Assembly: GCA_050485365.1 (NCBI GenBank)
Contig: JBJHBH010000006.1
Coordinates: 9,699 to 73,698, forward strand
DNA: 64,000 nt
From: JARFUG01 sp050485365
Lineage (GTDB): Bacteria > Desulfobacterota > Desulfuromonadia > Desulfuromonadales > JACZKF01
Reading direction: 5' to 3'
Shown here: positions 9,368-18,443 of the stretch, in pieces
Layout: each line of letters opens with the position of its first letter
Position numbering within the stretch: position 1 is the stretch's first letter
Made by a program: the position numbers and the translations under genes
The notes under the pieces: generated by a model
Told to the model about the DNA's origin: nothing
The model's input: only the letters and a program-made list of their open reading frames with translations
Database searches by the model: none

Positions 9368-12300
9368 CTACGCGATGACTTTACCCGGCTCGGCCTGGCG
9401 TCCCTGCGTCCTGCCCTTGTAGATCTTCACGGCGAAGAGCTTGTAGTCGGGCTGGAAGCTGAAGGGGTCGTAAGCGTCGCGCATGATCATGTTGATCAGC
9501 TTGTACTCGTCGAACCACGGCACGAAAACATAGTCGTAACGCGGCCCCCCCGTCGCCAGGGTGACGTTGAGAACCTTGGCGGGGAGCTCGACGCGGCCGC
9601 GCGGCGACTCGACGATGACCGGATCGCCCTCCTTGATGCGGAGCTTGGCGGCGAGCTCGTGGTTGATCTCGACGTAGGCTCCGGGCACGGCGCGGTTGAG
9701 CTCGGCGACGCGGGTCGTCATGCTGCCGGTGTGCCAGTGTTCGACGACGCGTCCGGTGCAGGCGCCGTACTTGTACTCGGTGGTGTCGATGATCATCAGG
9801 TTCGACCCGTCCGCCTTGCGGTACTCGTGCCGCAGGTTCTGGAACTCTGCCGGCGACAGGGCGATGTTCTTCAGGGCGTCCATCTCTTTGTTCGGATCGC
9901 CGATGACCTTGACCTGGTAGGTCGAGATCGTCTCGAAGGGCTGGGCGCTGTTCTCGTCGACCTTCTCGGGAACGAAGCGACGCTCGACCACGTTGACGGT
10001 GTCGTACTTGACGAACTCCTTCCCGTCGAATTTGCAGGCCCACCAAGGATTGGCCCAGATGACGGCGCGCCCGTCCCACCCGGGTGCGCGGCGGGTTCCG
10101 CCGTCGGGGGTGGGGATGTCGATCATCCCGTTGATGAAGGCGTTGGAGTTGTAGAAGCTCGCATACCACCCTTCGGGGACGTTGTTCTGCCTCTGGTAGG
10201 CGCGGTCGGCTTTCATCGCTTCGATGTTCTTCTCGAGCCACGCCCCGTAGACAGGGTTGAACTCCTTCATGTTGCGCAGGTAGTTCGCCGTGAGCTTGTC
10301 GATGTGCGGGTCGTAGGGCCAGGCGTACTGGATCTTGGAGTCGTAGCGCTGATAGCGACGGCGCATCTCGGCGTCGGTGTGAACCTCCGCCGGGAAGGGG
10401 ATGCGGTAGCCGTGGTTCTGCTCCAGCAAGACCTTGCGGTTCATGCCCGAGAAGTCGTACCCCGTCCCCTTGGAGAGCACCATGAGCTCTTCCCAGATAT
10501 TGGAGGTGAACTCGCGGTTCCACTCCTTCTCCTTGCTGGCGGCGATCGTCTTTTGCATCCAGTCCTTGCCGTCGTACTTCTCCGGCCAGAACTGCGAGAT
10601 GTGCCCCTTGGGGAGGACCCCCTTCTCCTCGAGGCGCCGCATGATGAGGGCGAAGATGGTGTGGTCGGGGATGGTGTTGCCGTAGGGCTCGATGAGCTGC
10701 TTGACGACCTGGTAGCGTCGCTCCAGGTTGCCGAAGACGAACTCCTTTTCATACCAGCTCGAAGCGCCGAGGACGACGTCCGAGACCATGGTGGAGGAGG
10801 TCGGGAACGACTCCATCGTCACGATCAGCGGCCAGGCGGCCCCTTTTTGCGCCCCGGCCATCGCCTGACGGTACGGCCATGCGTAGGGGAGGCTCTGCCC
10901 CGGGTTGACGCAGGCGACGAACTGCACCTTGATCTGCCCGGCGCCGAGGCGGCGGAACATCTCCATGGTGTGGGGGCCGGGCTTGTCGTGGATCTTGATC
11001 TTGGACGTCTCGGCGGCGATCTCGGCGTCGCTCGCCCCCTGCTTCTTCAGATAGGCCGCGCTTCGGTCGCTCCAGATCTTCTCGATGCCGGCGCGGTGCG
11101 CCGGGTTGGCGACCAGGCGCCCGTAGGGGAGCGCGTGGCACAGGGCGCCGGGGGCGCGGATGCCGCCGCAGGCGTTGGGCTGACCGGTGAAACTGAAGGA
11201 GTGGCGGCCGGGCTTGACGGCCTTGCCGGTGAGCAGGTGCATCGAGTGCAGCGTGGCGTTGGCCCACGTCCCCTGCAGCTTCTGGTTGACCCCCATGCAC
11301 CAGGTCGACACCGTATACCCTTCGACGAACCACTTGGCGGCGAGGCGGATCGCCTCCGGGCCGCTGATCTTCTTCCACGAGCGGGTCGGCGCGTCGTACA
11401 CGAGGGGGGACTCGCCCTCGAAGATCGCCTCGCTCACGAGCTCGGGCTTGTAGTCCTCCAGGAACTTCAGGAAGATGGCGAACCCCTTGTAGAGGTCGCG
11501 CTGGATCTCCTCCTCGGAGCCGTACCGGTTATTCAGGTTGGGGTAGGTCTTGCGCGGCGTGGCCGAGTAGGTCATGTCCCAGGCGGTGTCGCGGGTTCCG
11601 CCGTAGGTCGTCTTGATCCACGTCTTGCTCACGTCCTCGTGGATGCCGAAGCTCGCGTGGCGCTCGATGAATTTCTTGTCGAGGTACTTCCACTGCGCAT
11701 CGACCGTCCCCTTCTCCACGTCGTAGCGGGCCTTGTCGAGCTCGTGGGCCATGACGTAGAGCATGGAGTTGAGCAGGACCATGTCGCGGCCGCTGGCGAA
11801 GGGGAGCCACAGGTCGGCGATGGTGCCCGAGCGCGTCTTGCGCGGGTCGGCCAGGATGACCTTGGCGTTGGGATTTTTCGCCTTCACCGCCGCCATGCGG
11901 TTGAAAATGATCGGATGCCCCTCGGCGGTATTGTTGCCGATGAGGAAAAAGGTGTCGGCGTGCTTGCCGAAGTCGGGGTCGGGGACGTCGATGTCGTCGA
12001 GGCAGCCGTAGGGCTCGTCCTTGCCGAAGTTGTACAGATATCCCACGACGGCCGACGCCATGCAGGTTCGCGGCTGCCCTTCGATGGCGTTGTTGGCGAG
12101 CATGCCGCCCCCCTTGAACGCCTTGTTCATGATGTGCGTCTCTTCGGAACCGAGCTGACCGCTGCCGTAGTAGGCGACGCTGTGACGGCCGTGTTCCTTG
12201 AGCGAAACCTCGACGGCGTCGGCGACGAACTCGATGGCGTCCTCCCAGGGGACCTGGACGAAGTTTTCGCGCATGTCGACTTCAGAGGGCTTGATGCCGT

Positions 12301-12706
12301 TGGGATCTTTGCTGGTGCGCCCTTCCAGTACGCGGGGGGAGCGCTTGAGGTCGGGCTTGCCGGTGGCGGGGTTGATCCACTCTTTTCGCACCAGCGCCCC
12401 CTTGGGGCGCTCGGGATAGGCGATGGCCCGGTGAAGGTAGAACCCCTTGGTGCAAAGCACGCCCTTGTTGACGCTGCTGGCGAGGTCGCCCTTGATGGCG
12501 AGGACCTTCAGGACCTTGCCGGCGCCGTTCACCTCGCAGTCGGCCAGCATGGTGCAACCGACGGCGCAATAGCGGCACTGACCGATGGGGATGGTGCGCA
12601 CCCCGGCGGGCGAGGAAAAGACAAGAGGGGGCGTGGCGAAGCCTGCGGCCACGACGGCTGCAGAGAGGGCGCCTGCCCGGAGAAAATCACGTCTGCTCAG
12701 TTTCAT
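9368..12706 (-). CDS. napA: NapA-like periplasmic molybdopterin nitrate reductase, unusually long
   Basis: This is a catalytic subunit of the periplasmic nitrate reductase group, with a Tat signal (SRRDFLRAG). The [4Fe-4S] cysteines are at 44, 47, 51 and 85. The molybdenum-ligand cysteine is in CMASAVVGYLYNFG, very like E. coli NapA, and the C-terminal VVEHWHTGSMTTRV matches the NapA LEHWHTGSMTRRV block. At 1112 residues it is much longer than NapA (about 830-930). The extra length is spread over insertions around residues 220-430 and 680-930. Nitrate is the likely substrate because ONR and napGHD are neighbours, but a related oxyanion such as selenate cannot be excluded from sequence alone. 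Confidence 0.85.
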   Translation of the reverse strand: MKLSRRDFLRAGALSAAVVAAGFATPPLVFSSPAGVRTIPIGQCRYCAVGCTMLADCEVNGAGKVLKVLAIKGDLASSVNKGVLCTKGFYLHRAIAYPERPKGALVRKEWINPATGKPDLKRSPRVLEGRTSKDPNGIKPSEVDMRENFVQVPWEDAIEFVADAVEVSLKEHGRHSVAYYGSGQLGSEETHIMNKAFKGGGMLANNAIEGQPRTCMASAVVGYLYNFGKDEPYGCLDDIDVPDPDFGKHADTFFLIGNNTAEGHPIIFNRMAAVKAKNPNAKVILADPRKTRSGTIADLWLPFASGRDMVLLNSMLYVMAHELDKARYDVEKGTVDAQWKYLDKKFIERHASFGIHEDVSKTWIKTTYGGTRDTAWDMTYSATPRKTYPNLNNRYGSEEEIQRDLYKGFAIFLKFLEDYKPELVSEAIFEGESPLVYDAPTRSWKKISGPEAIRLAAKWFVEGYTVSTWCMGVNQKLQGTWANATLHSMHLLTGKAVKPGRHSFSFTGQPNACGGIRAPGALCHALPYGRLVANPAHRAGIEKIWSDRSAAYLKKQGASDAEIAAETSKIKIHDKPGPHTMEMFRRLGAGQIKVQFVACVNPGQSLPYAWPYRQAMAGAQKGAAWPLIVTMESFPTSSTMVSDVVLGASSWYEKEFVFGNLERRYQVVKQLIEPYGNTIPDHTIFALIMRRLEEKGVLPKGHISQFWPEKYDGKDWMQKTIAASKEKEWNREFTSNIWEELMVLSKGTGYDFSGMNRKVLLEQNHGYRIPFPAEVHTDAEMRRRYQRYDSKIQYAWPYDPHIDKLTANYLRNMKEFNPVYGAWLEKNIEAMKADRAYQRQNNVPEGWYASFYNSNAFINGMIDIPTPDGGTRRAPGWDGRAVIWANPWWACKFDGKEFVKYDTVNVVERRFVPEKVDENSAQPFETISTYQVKVIGDPNKEMDALKNIALSPAEFQNLRHEYRKADGSNLMIIDTTEYKYGACTGRVVEHWHTGSMTTRVAELNRAVPGAYVEINHELAAKLRIKEGDPVIVESPRGRVELPAKVLNVTLATGGPRYDYVFVPWFDEYKLINMIMRDAYDPFSFQPDYKLFAVKIYKGRTQGRQAEPGKVIA

Positions 12707-12738
12707 CTGTCGTCACTCCTTTTGATGGAAGGGTTCAC

Positions 12739-13224
12739 TCAGCGCGACCGGGTGGTGAATATTTCGGCCAATACGGCATCGCCCACCGGAGCGAAATCGC
12801 CGTTGGACGCGGTGGCCATCACAGCAAACTCAACCGGTTCTCCCCCTTGCTGCGGAGCCTTCCAGGAGAATCTCCAGACCCGAAGGGTGGAACCCTCGAT
12901 CGTGTGGGTGAGGAGCCCTCCGGAGAGCTGGGTGTTTGTGTCGTCCGTAACGATCAGATCGCCGCCCGAAGCCCTGACGACGAATCCCCCCTTCACATCG
13001 CCGACGCTCTGAATGTCGCTTTTGACGACGAGGCGCATCCGGTAGGTCTTTCCGGGCCGATACTGTCTGGGGACTCCCTTCATCTCGAGAGTGGAAACAT
13101 GGTCGTGAACCGGGGCATGGCAGGTAACACATGTCAATGTCGGAGCACCGTTCTGATAGCCCAGAGCCGGCCCTGCGAGCAGGACCAACACGACCGCCAG
13201 CGGCAGAAACAGCAGATTCTTCAT
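12739..13224 (-). CDS. Exported monohaem protein with Reeler-like domain
   Basis: The 161-residue product has a signal peptide (about 1-22), one haem c motif CVTCH near residue 33, and a beta-rich region whose pattern (YRPGKTYRMRLVV, GGFVVRASGG, RFSWKAP, FAVMATASNGD) resembles Reeler/choice-of-anchor domains found in other exported cytochromes. It sits 32 bp upstream of napA and probably shares its transcript. It may replace NapB as the electron donor to the reductase. This role is inferred from position only. Confidence 0.7.
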   Translation of the reverse strand: MKNLLFLPLAVVLVLLAGPALGYQNGAPTLTCVTCHAPVHDHVSTLEMKGVPRQYRPGKTYRMRLVVKSDIQSVGDVKGGFVVRASGGDLIVTDDTNTQLSGGLLTHTIEGSTLRVWRFSWKAPQQGGEPVEFAVMATASNGDFAPVGDAVLAEIFTTRSR

Positions 13225-13292
13225 CTCCCTCGCACCCTTTCTTTGGCTTGAAGCAATTGCCTCTCAATCGCCTCTCATCTGAATTTGGCCGC

Positions 13293-13329
13293 AAAAAAGG
13301 CGGGACATTTGGCTGTCCCGCCTTTTCAT
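13293..13329. terminator. Bidirectional rho-independent terminator after the octaheme reductase
   Basis: Arms GGCGGGACA and TGTCCCGCC are flanked by an A run and TTTT, giving a classic hairpin in both directions. It lies only 10 bp after the octaheme gene on the minus strand, so some transcripts should end before the cytochrome-napA part of the cluster. Confidence 0.8.
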
Positions 13330-13338
13330 CACGCGGTA

Positions 13339-14934
13339 TTACTTCTTCTGTGCCATGGCATCCCGCAGGATCTGGGTGCCTTTTTTGGCCTGAACGATGG
13401 CGTCGGTCAGGGTCTCCCTCGCCAGTTCAGGGTTGTGCCAGCCGTCGCTGTTCTCGGCGGTCCACCACTCCCACAGAACGTGGGCCACCGAGTGCTGGCG
13501 GCGGGCCTGATTGAGAACGTCTTCAGAGACGCCGGCCTTCTGTGCGGCGGCGAAGGTGTCGATCAGGTCGACCAGAGCGGCTTCGGCCTTGCGCATCTTG
13601 CCTTTAGTGTAGTTGCGCACGCCTTCGACGATATTGGTGAGCTCTTCGACCGTCGAGTCGGGGTGGCAGCCGAGGCAGGAGGCCTCGATGTGGTGCAGCG
13701 GACGAACAACCTTGTGGCTGGTGAACTTCTCGCCGGCCGCGTTGGTCTTCTGGGGCATGTGGCAGTCGTGGCACTGCACGCCGGCCAGCTCATGGACGCT
13801 GCCCCAGTAGGTCTCGAGCTCGGGATGCTGGAGCTTGACCAGAGGTGCGCCGGTGACGGCATGGCGGAAGTCGGCGAACTGAACCTCGTCGAAGTGCGCG
13901 AGGAGATCGGTGGCGGTCTTCCAGGGGAAGTGGTTGGTGCGACGGTCGGTCATCGGCACGCGGTCGCCGCTGACGGGCTCGAAGCCGGGGTTGCACATAT
14001 ACTCGACGTGGCACTGGGCGCACATCAGGTTGGAGTTGCTCTCGGGCATGACGCCGATCTTGCGGAACCCGTCGCGGAAGGAGACGACTTCCATCATCCC
14101 TGCGCCCTTGTCTTCGGCGTAGGGGCGGGCGCCGTCACGCTGAACGGCGTCGATCAGCGCATCGCGGATGACGCGGGGCTTGGCGCTGTGGGGGTCGTGG
14201 CACTGGATGCAGCCCATGGGGTTCTTCAGAGCCTTGATGACTTCGTGCACGTCGGAGGTGCGGTCGAACTTGGCACCTTTGCCGGGGTCGCCCATGTAGG
14301 CCCAGTCGAGGATCAGGTCGCTCGTCTTGCACTGGACGCAGACAGCGTTGCCGGCCTGAGCGGTCTCGGGGCGGATCTCGCCGGTGTCTTCGAGGATGTC
14401 CCACAGCTTGCCGGTGCGGACGGTGGCGAAGAGATCCTTGAACTGATAGCGGCCGCCGGCGAAGCGGTCGACGGCGATCTGGTCGATCAGCATGAAGGGA
14501 TGGGAGCGGGGCTCGTTGTGCTCCTTGGTGAAACCGTGGGGAGCGAGCAGGACGTCCTGCTTCGGCGAGCGACCCATGGGGAGCCCTTTTTCGACGCGGG
14601 GATGCGCATCGTAATTGATCGTGTAGTAGCTGTCGTACTGGTCGGGGTGGCAGGCACCGCAGGTGGAGAGCTCGAGGCTCGTCGTCGGGCGGTTCTGGCG
14701 GGGGTTGCGAACGTGCGCTTCCATCTCGCCATGGCAGGTGTTACAGGAAAGTGACGCATGGATGGAGCCGGTGTGCAGCTCGCGGACTTCGGTGTGGCAG
14801 GCGAAACACTGGTTGGGGTTGACGTCCCCGCCCCGCGACCGCGCATCGGCCGACGGCGTACCGGCCCCGCCGAAGACGAGGGCCGCGCCGACAAGGCCGA
14901 CCATTGATGCGATGACAAACTTCTTCTTGCCCAT
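13339..14934 (-). CDS. Octaheme cytochrome c nitrite reductase (ONR), forms ammonium
   Basis: The 531-residue exported protein (signal about 1-31) has eight haem motifs in the order CFACH, CNTCH, CGACH, CVQCK, CIQCH, CAQCH, CHDCH, CLGCH. A lysine-ligated fourth haem of eight is the hallmark of the octaheme nitrite reductases known from Thioalkalivibrio (TvNiR), where pentahaem NrfA has it first. The CAQCHVEY block matches the active-site tyrosine region of NrfA. It reduces nitrite by six electrons to ammonium in the periplasm. An AGGAGG site is 8 bp before the start. With NapA it makes a full nitrate-to-ammonium pathway. Confidence 0.92.
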   Translation of the reverse strand: MGKKKFVIASMVGLVGAALVFGGAGTPSADARSRGGDVNPNQCFACHTEVRELHTGSIHASLSCNTCHGEMEAHVRNPRQNRPTTSLELSTCGACHPDQYDSYYTINYDAHPRVEKGLPMGRSPKQDVLLAPHGFTKEHNEPRSHPFMLIDQIAVDRFAGGRYQFKDLFATVRTGKLWDILEDTGEIRPETAQAGNAVCVQCKTSDLILDWAYMGDPGKGAKFDRTSDVHEVIKALKNPMGCIQCHDPHSAKPRVIRDALIDAVQRDGARPYAEDKGAGMMEVVSFRDGFRKIGVMPESNSNLMCAQCHVEYMCNPGFEPVSGDRVPMTDRRTNHFPWKTATDLLAHFDEVQFADFRHAVTGAPLVKLQHPELETYWGSVHELAGVQCHDCHMPQKTNAAGEKFTSHKVVRPLHHIEASCLGCHPDSTVEELTNIVEGVRNYTKGKMRKAEAALVDLIDTFAAAQKAGVSEDVLNQARRQHSVAHVLWEWWTAENSDGWHNPELARETLTDAIVQAKKGTQILRDAMAQKK

Positions 14935-14960
14935 CTTCTTAGCCTCCTGTGATGAGTTTT

Positions 14961-15048
14961 GGGAACCATTCCCATTTATGGGAACGCGAACGCACCTCCT
15001 GCGAACGCGTCGCCCATCTTCACAGGCTATTTACAGGAAACGTGCCGA
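14961..15048 (-). promoter_or_regulatory. Candidate control region of the octaheme reductase gene
   Basis: A 16-bp perfect palindrome TTCCCATTTATGGGAA (14969-14984) overlaps a second dyad GGGAA-CCA-TTCCC (14961-14973). The 8-mer GCGAACGC occurs twice (14986-14993 and 15000-15007). At 15033-15048 the minus strand reads GGCAC-N7-TGT, only a partial match to a -24/-12 sigma54 promoter. The next gene upstream encodes a sigma54 activator, so these may be its sites, but the promoter match is weak. Confidence 0.4.
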
Positions 15049-15137
15049 GACTGATTAAATTTCTCAACATATCGTATTTACGACAGTTTTAAGAATGTGC
15101 AAAGGAACAGATTCGAGATGTCGAATAAGGCAGGGGT

Positions 15138-15165
15138 CCAGCGGTCACCGGGAGGTGACCACTGG
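15138..15165. repeat. Palindrome between the sigma54 activator and the octaheme gene
   Basis: Arms CCAGCGGTCACC and GGTGACCACTGG are complementary at 11 of 12 positions around 4 bases. It has no T tract on the minus strand, so an activator-binding site or a weak terminator are both possible. Confidence 0.45.
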
Positions 15166-15176
15166 AGGGGGTCGTG

Positions 15177-16544
15177 TTACACCTGCGTAACGTCCGAGGG
15201 GGTGAGGGCGTGGCGGTTGATCTTTTCCCACAGACTCTTTCGTGAGATGCCGAGCGCTTTGGCGGCTTCGAGCTTTCGATGCTCGAAATGCGACAGGGCG
15301 CAGCTGATGTAGTCGCGCTCGAACTGAGAGAGGGCGTCGCGCAGCGGCTGGTCCGGATCGAAGACGGGCATGGGGGATACGGACTGCGGACGGCGCCCCG
15401 TGAGATCCACCGGGAGATCGTCGAGGAGGATCAGCTCGCCCTTGCCGAGCGCCACCGCCCTCTCCATGGCGTGCCTGAGCTGCCGCACGTTTCCCGGAAA
15501 AGGGTGCGAGAGCAAAAGGGCGCGCGCCGCCGGCGAGAGGCGCCGAGGGTTGCGCCCCATCCGTTTTGAGAAATGATCGAGAAAATATTCGGCCAGCGGG
15601 AGGATGTCTTCGGGGCGCTCGCGAAGGGGGGGGACTTCGATGCTGATGACGTTGAGTCGGTAATAGAGGTCTTCGCGAAACTCGCCGTCGTCCACCGCCG
15701 CCATCAGGTCTCGGTTCGTCGCGGCGACGATACGCACATCGACCAGAACTTCCTTTCGGGCGCCGACGGGCTGAACCGATTTCTCCTGAATGGCGCGCAA
15801 CAGCTTGGCCTGCGACGCCAGGGGGATCTCGCCGATCTCATCGAGAAAGAGGGTGCCGCCGTGGGCGAGCTCGAACTTTCCCTGACGGTCTTCCACGGCC
15901 CCGGTGAACGCCCCCTTGACATAACCGAAGAGCTCGGACTCGAAGAGCGATTCGGGGAGCGCGGCGCAGTTGACACGCACCAGCGGCCCTTGCCTGCGGA
16001 TGCTCTGGCGGTGAATCCTCTCCACCACCAACTCCTTCCCCGTGCCGTTCTCTCCGGTGACGAGCACCGTCGAGTCGAGCCCCGCCACCGCATCGATCAT
16101 CTCCAGGACGCGCTGCATCGGCTGGCTTCCGGCGACCATCCGGCATTCGCCGGCAGAGGGGTTTTTCAGCTGAAGGTTCTCTTCGGCCAGACGACGATTC
16201 TCGGTGATATCGCGGCTGATCAACAGGGTGCCGAGGTAATTTTCCGCCATATCGCGGATTGCCGAGTAGGAGTTCTCGAAATAGCGGCCCCGGTTCTGAA
16301 TGACGCGGTTGCTGGACTGGATGTCCCCCGCCTTCAGGCTCCCCAGGAGCTCGCGAATGCGCGCGTGGGTCTCGGGCGGATGGATATCGAAGATCGGACG
16401 GCCGATAATCCTGTCGGCACAGACACTTCGGATTCTCTCGGCGGCGGGATTGCAGATACGGATGTTGTCGAATTCGTCGAGGAAGATCACCCCCTCGACC
16501 ATATCATTGATGATCGACTGGTAAATCGAGAGCTGTTTCAGCAT
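15177..16544 (-). CDS. PAS-domain sigma54-dependent transcriptional activator
   Basis: The 455-residue regulator has an N-terminal PAS domain (about 1-125, ending in the ISRDITENRRLAEEN linker). The central AAA+ domain has Walker A GENGTGKE, the sigma54-contact loop GAFTGA and Walker B GGTLFLDEIGEI. The C-terminal Fis-type helix-turn-helix is KLEAAKALGISRKSLWEKI. The start at MLKQLSIYQS is preferred because the PAS domain begins there and a GGAG site precedes it. The longer upstream reading is arginine-rich and unlike a protein. Position suggests it controls the ONR-nap cluster in response to a redox or ligand signal, possibly with the kinase next door. Confidence 0.9.
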   Translation of the reverse strand: MLKQLSIYQSIINDMVEGVIFLDEFDNIRICNPAAERIRSVCADRIIGRPIFDIHPPETHARIRELLGSLKAGDIQSSNRVIQNRGRYFENSYSAIRDMAENYLGTLLISRDITENRRLAEENLQLKNPSAGECRMVAGSQPMQRVLEMIDAVAGLDSTVLVTGENGTGKELVVERIHRQSIRRQGPLVRVNCAALPESLFESELFGYVKGAFTGAVEDRQGKFELAHGGTLFLDEIGEIPLASQAKLLRAIQEKSVQPVGARKEVLVDVRIVAATNRDLMAAVDDGEFREDLYYRLNVISIEVPPLRERPEDILPLAEYFLDHFSKRMGRNPRRLSPAARALLLSHPFPGNVRQLRHAMERAVALGKGELILLDDLPVDLTGRRPQSVSPMPVFDPDQPLRDALSQFERDYISCALSHFEHRKLEAAKALGISRKSLWEKINRHALTPSDVTQV

Positions 16545-16677
16545 GACATCATCTCCGCGGCAGGCGTTTCGCTTCGGTAACAGTGCAAATTCTTTACCAG
16601 ACGCCCGCCGCGCCGACGGCTTGTCGATACCGAAATGAGGGATAGAGTTTAGTCGTACCCATGCAGCGAGTCGCTCC

Positions 16678-17670
16678 ATGTCGCTAGCTCTGGCATTGCA
16701 CCTTCTCGCCACCGTTTTCCAGGTCGCAGCGGCCGTTCTCGCCCTTCGGCTCATCGCCGTATCGGGTCGCAGGCTCGCCTGGATTCTTCTCGCCCTCTCC
16801 TTCTCGGTTCGCGTAATCCGTCTCGGCATCCAGACGGTGCTCTATTTCAAGGGGAGCTACCGACTCATCCTTGTGGAGGAGTGGTTCAGTCTGGCCGTCT
16901 CGGTTCTGGCGTTGGCCGGGGTGCTGCTGATCCGCCCCATCTTTCTCGCCTTTCGGGAAGCCGAAGCGGCGAACGAGCGCATGCTCAAGGAGATCGAGGT
17001 CTACAGCCACACCGTCTCTCACGACCTGCGCACCCCGCTGACGGTCGTCCTCGGCCATGCCCAGATCCTCGACGAGCGGCTGCGCTCCGCGGGGAACGGC
17101 GGCGCGCTGTTGCCCAGCGTCGAGGCGATCGCCCAGGGGGCTCATCAGATGAACGCCATGATCGGCACCCTGACGGAGGTGGCGCGCATCGAAGGCGGTC
17201 AGCTCAAGGTCGAGCTTCAGGCCCTCGATCTCGAAGCCCGTATGAACGATCTGCTGAAGCGCTCGGCCGTCGTCGTGCCGCAGGAACGGGTGCGCTGTGA
17301 AATTCCCAGGGGGATTCCTGCCGTTCTGGCCGACCCCGTTCTGCTGGAGCGCGTGGTGCTCAACCTGCTGACCAACGCGCTGAAATATTCCGAAACCGAC
17401 AGCGGGGTCGTCCTGCTCACGGCGGAGGCGCGTGCCGACGAAGTCGTGCTGATGGTTCAAGACAGCGGCCCCGGCATCTCGGCGCAGATGATGCCGCACC
17501 TCTTCGAGCGTTTTTACCGGGGCGAGGGCGGCGAACGCGACAGGGAGGGACTCGGCCTCGGCCTCTACATCTGCAAATCATTGACGGAGATGCAGGGCGG
17601 ACGCATCTGGGCGCAGAGCGCAAAGCCGCGCGGGAGCATCTTCTGCGTGGCCCTTCGTTACGCCGTTTGA
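16678..17670 (+). CDS. Membrane sensor histidine kinase
   Basis: The 330-residue protein has three hydrophobic segments in residues 1-85, then a HisKA domain with phospho-acceptor SHDLRTPL (His about 118), and an HATPase domain with N box NLLTNALKYS, G1 DSGPGI and G2 GLGLGLYICK. No response regulator with a receiver domain is adjacent. The divergent sigma54 activator (133 bp away) lacks a receiver, so the partner is unclear. No strong ribosome site precedes the ATG. Confidence 0.85.
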   Translation: MSLALALHLLATVFQVAAAVLALRLIAVSGRRLAWILLALSFSVRVIRLGIQTVLYFKGSYRLILVEEWFSLAVSVLALAGVLLIRPIFLAFREAEAANERMLKEIEVYSHTVSHDLRTPLTVVLGHAQILDERLRSAGNGGALLPSVEAIAQGAHQMNAMIGTLTEVARIEGGQLKVELQALDLEARMNDLLKRSAVVVPQERVRCEIPRGIPAVLADPVLLERVVLNLLTNALKYSETDSGVVLLTAEARADEVVLMVQDSGPGISAQMMPHLFERFYRGEGGERDREGLGLGLYICKSLTEMQGGRIWAQSAKPRGSIFCVALRYAV

Positions 17671-17692
17671 GATCGAAGCGCAAATTCTTCTC

Positions 17693-17721
17693 TTGACATG
17701 AAGACGATCTTCGAGAACAAT
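17693..17721 (+). promoter_or_regulatory. Sigma70-type promoter for the DUF3793-DUF2325 pair
   Basis: A perfect -35 TTGACA (17693-17698) is followed after 17 bp by AACAAT, four of six matches to TATAAT. Transcription would start about 30 bp before the chosen start codon. Confidence 0.5.
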
Positions 17722-17756
17722 GAAATCAAATTTCAATTTCTTCCATGGAGCGCCCC

Positions 17757-18443
17757 ATGCCCTCTTCGATTCATCCGCCTGCCCGACGCGACGAACGACC
17801 CTCGATCTGGCAGCAGGTCGCCCATCGCTTCCCGGCAGGGCGTGACTGTCTCGCCTCCTTTGTGGCCTTCGAAGGGGCGGAGGTGCTGGCCGGAGCCAAG
17901 CCGGCCAATCTCGTCAACGTCACCAACCGCCCCAACGCCTGCGGCGTCAATCTCTACCGCCTGTGGAAGCGTTTCGGGGAGGAGATCCTGGAGGGGGCGA
18001 AGATACGGGCCGAGCTCATGTGCGACCGGGGAGACTCTTTGCTTTTGCTGCTGTACGACCCGGCGCTGATGAAGGCGCTCCTCGAAACGCCCCGCGCCCG
18101 GCATTTTCTCGGGCGGGCGGGCTACGGCACCTATCAGGGATGGAGAGAGGCGCTGGAAACGCTGAAAGGGAGGCTGGAAGACGGGACCTTCCCGCACGAG
18201 ATCGGTCTCTTTCTCGGCTATCCCCTCAAGGATGTCGCCGGATTTCTCGGCTGGTCTCCCCTCCCCTTTACCTGCCAGGGGCCCTGGAAAATCTACGGAG
18301 ATCCCCGCAGCAGCCTTGAGCTGGCGCAGCGCCACCGGGCCTGTCGGGGCAAGATGGTGCGCAGGCTCTCCAGAGCCGGAGACCCGATCCGCTGCATCCG
18401 CGGCGCTCGCGGCGATCGACGAAGGAAGGAGGTGGCGATATGA
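17757..18443 (+). CDS. DUF3793 family protein
   Basis: The 228-residue soluble protein matches the DUF3793 pattern: FVAFEGAEVLAGAKPANLVNV near the N-terminus, LLYDPALMKALL in the middle and HEIGLFLGYPLKDVAGFLG further on. The family function is unknown. The internal ATG at 17757 is favoured over 17745 because a GGAG lies at the right distance. Its stop overlaps the next start by 4 bp, so it is coupled to the DUF2325 gene. Confidence 0.75.
   Translation: MPSSIHPPARRDERPSIWQQVAHRFPAGRDCLASFVAFEGAEVLAGAKPANLVNVTNRPNACGVNLYRLWKRFGEEILEGAKIRAELMCDRGDSLLLLLYDPALMKALLETPRARHFLGRAGYGTYQGWREALETLKGRLEDGTFPHEIGLFLGYPLKDVAGFLGWSPLPFTCQGPWKIYGDPRSSLELAQRHRACRGKMVRRLSRAGDPIRCIRGARGDRRRKEVAI

Noticed and set aside
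8210..13012. 1600-codon open frame on the plus strand opposite napGH and napA
   Set aside because: It is the shadow of minus-strand genes with strong codon bias; its protein has no known motif and the opposite genes are certain.
15033..15048. Firm sigma54 promoter for the octaheme gene
   Set aside because: The -24 GG is present but the -12 element is GT where GC is needed. Listed only as a partial match.
15001..15100. FNR box upstream of the octaheme gene (TTGA ... ATCA)
   Set aside because: The spacing between half-sites is 8 bases where FNR needs 5 between TTGA and ATCA. Not a match.
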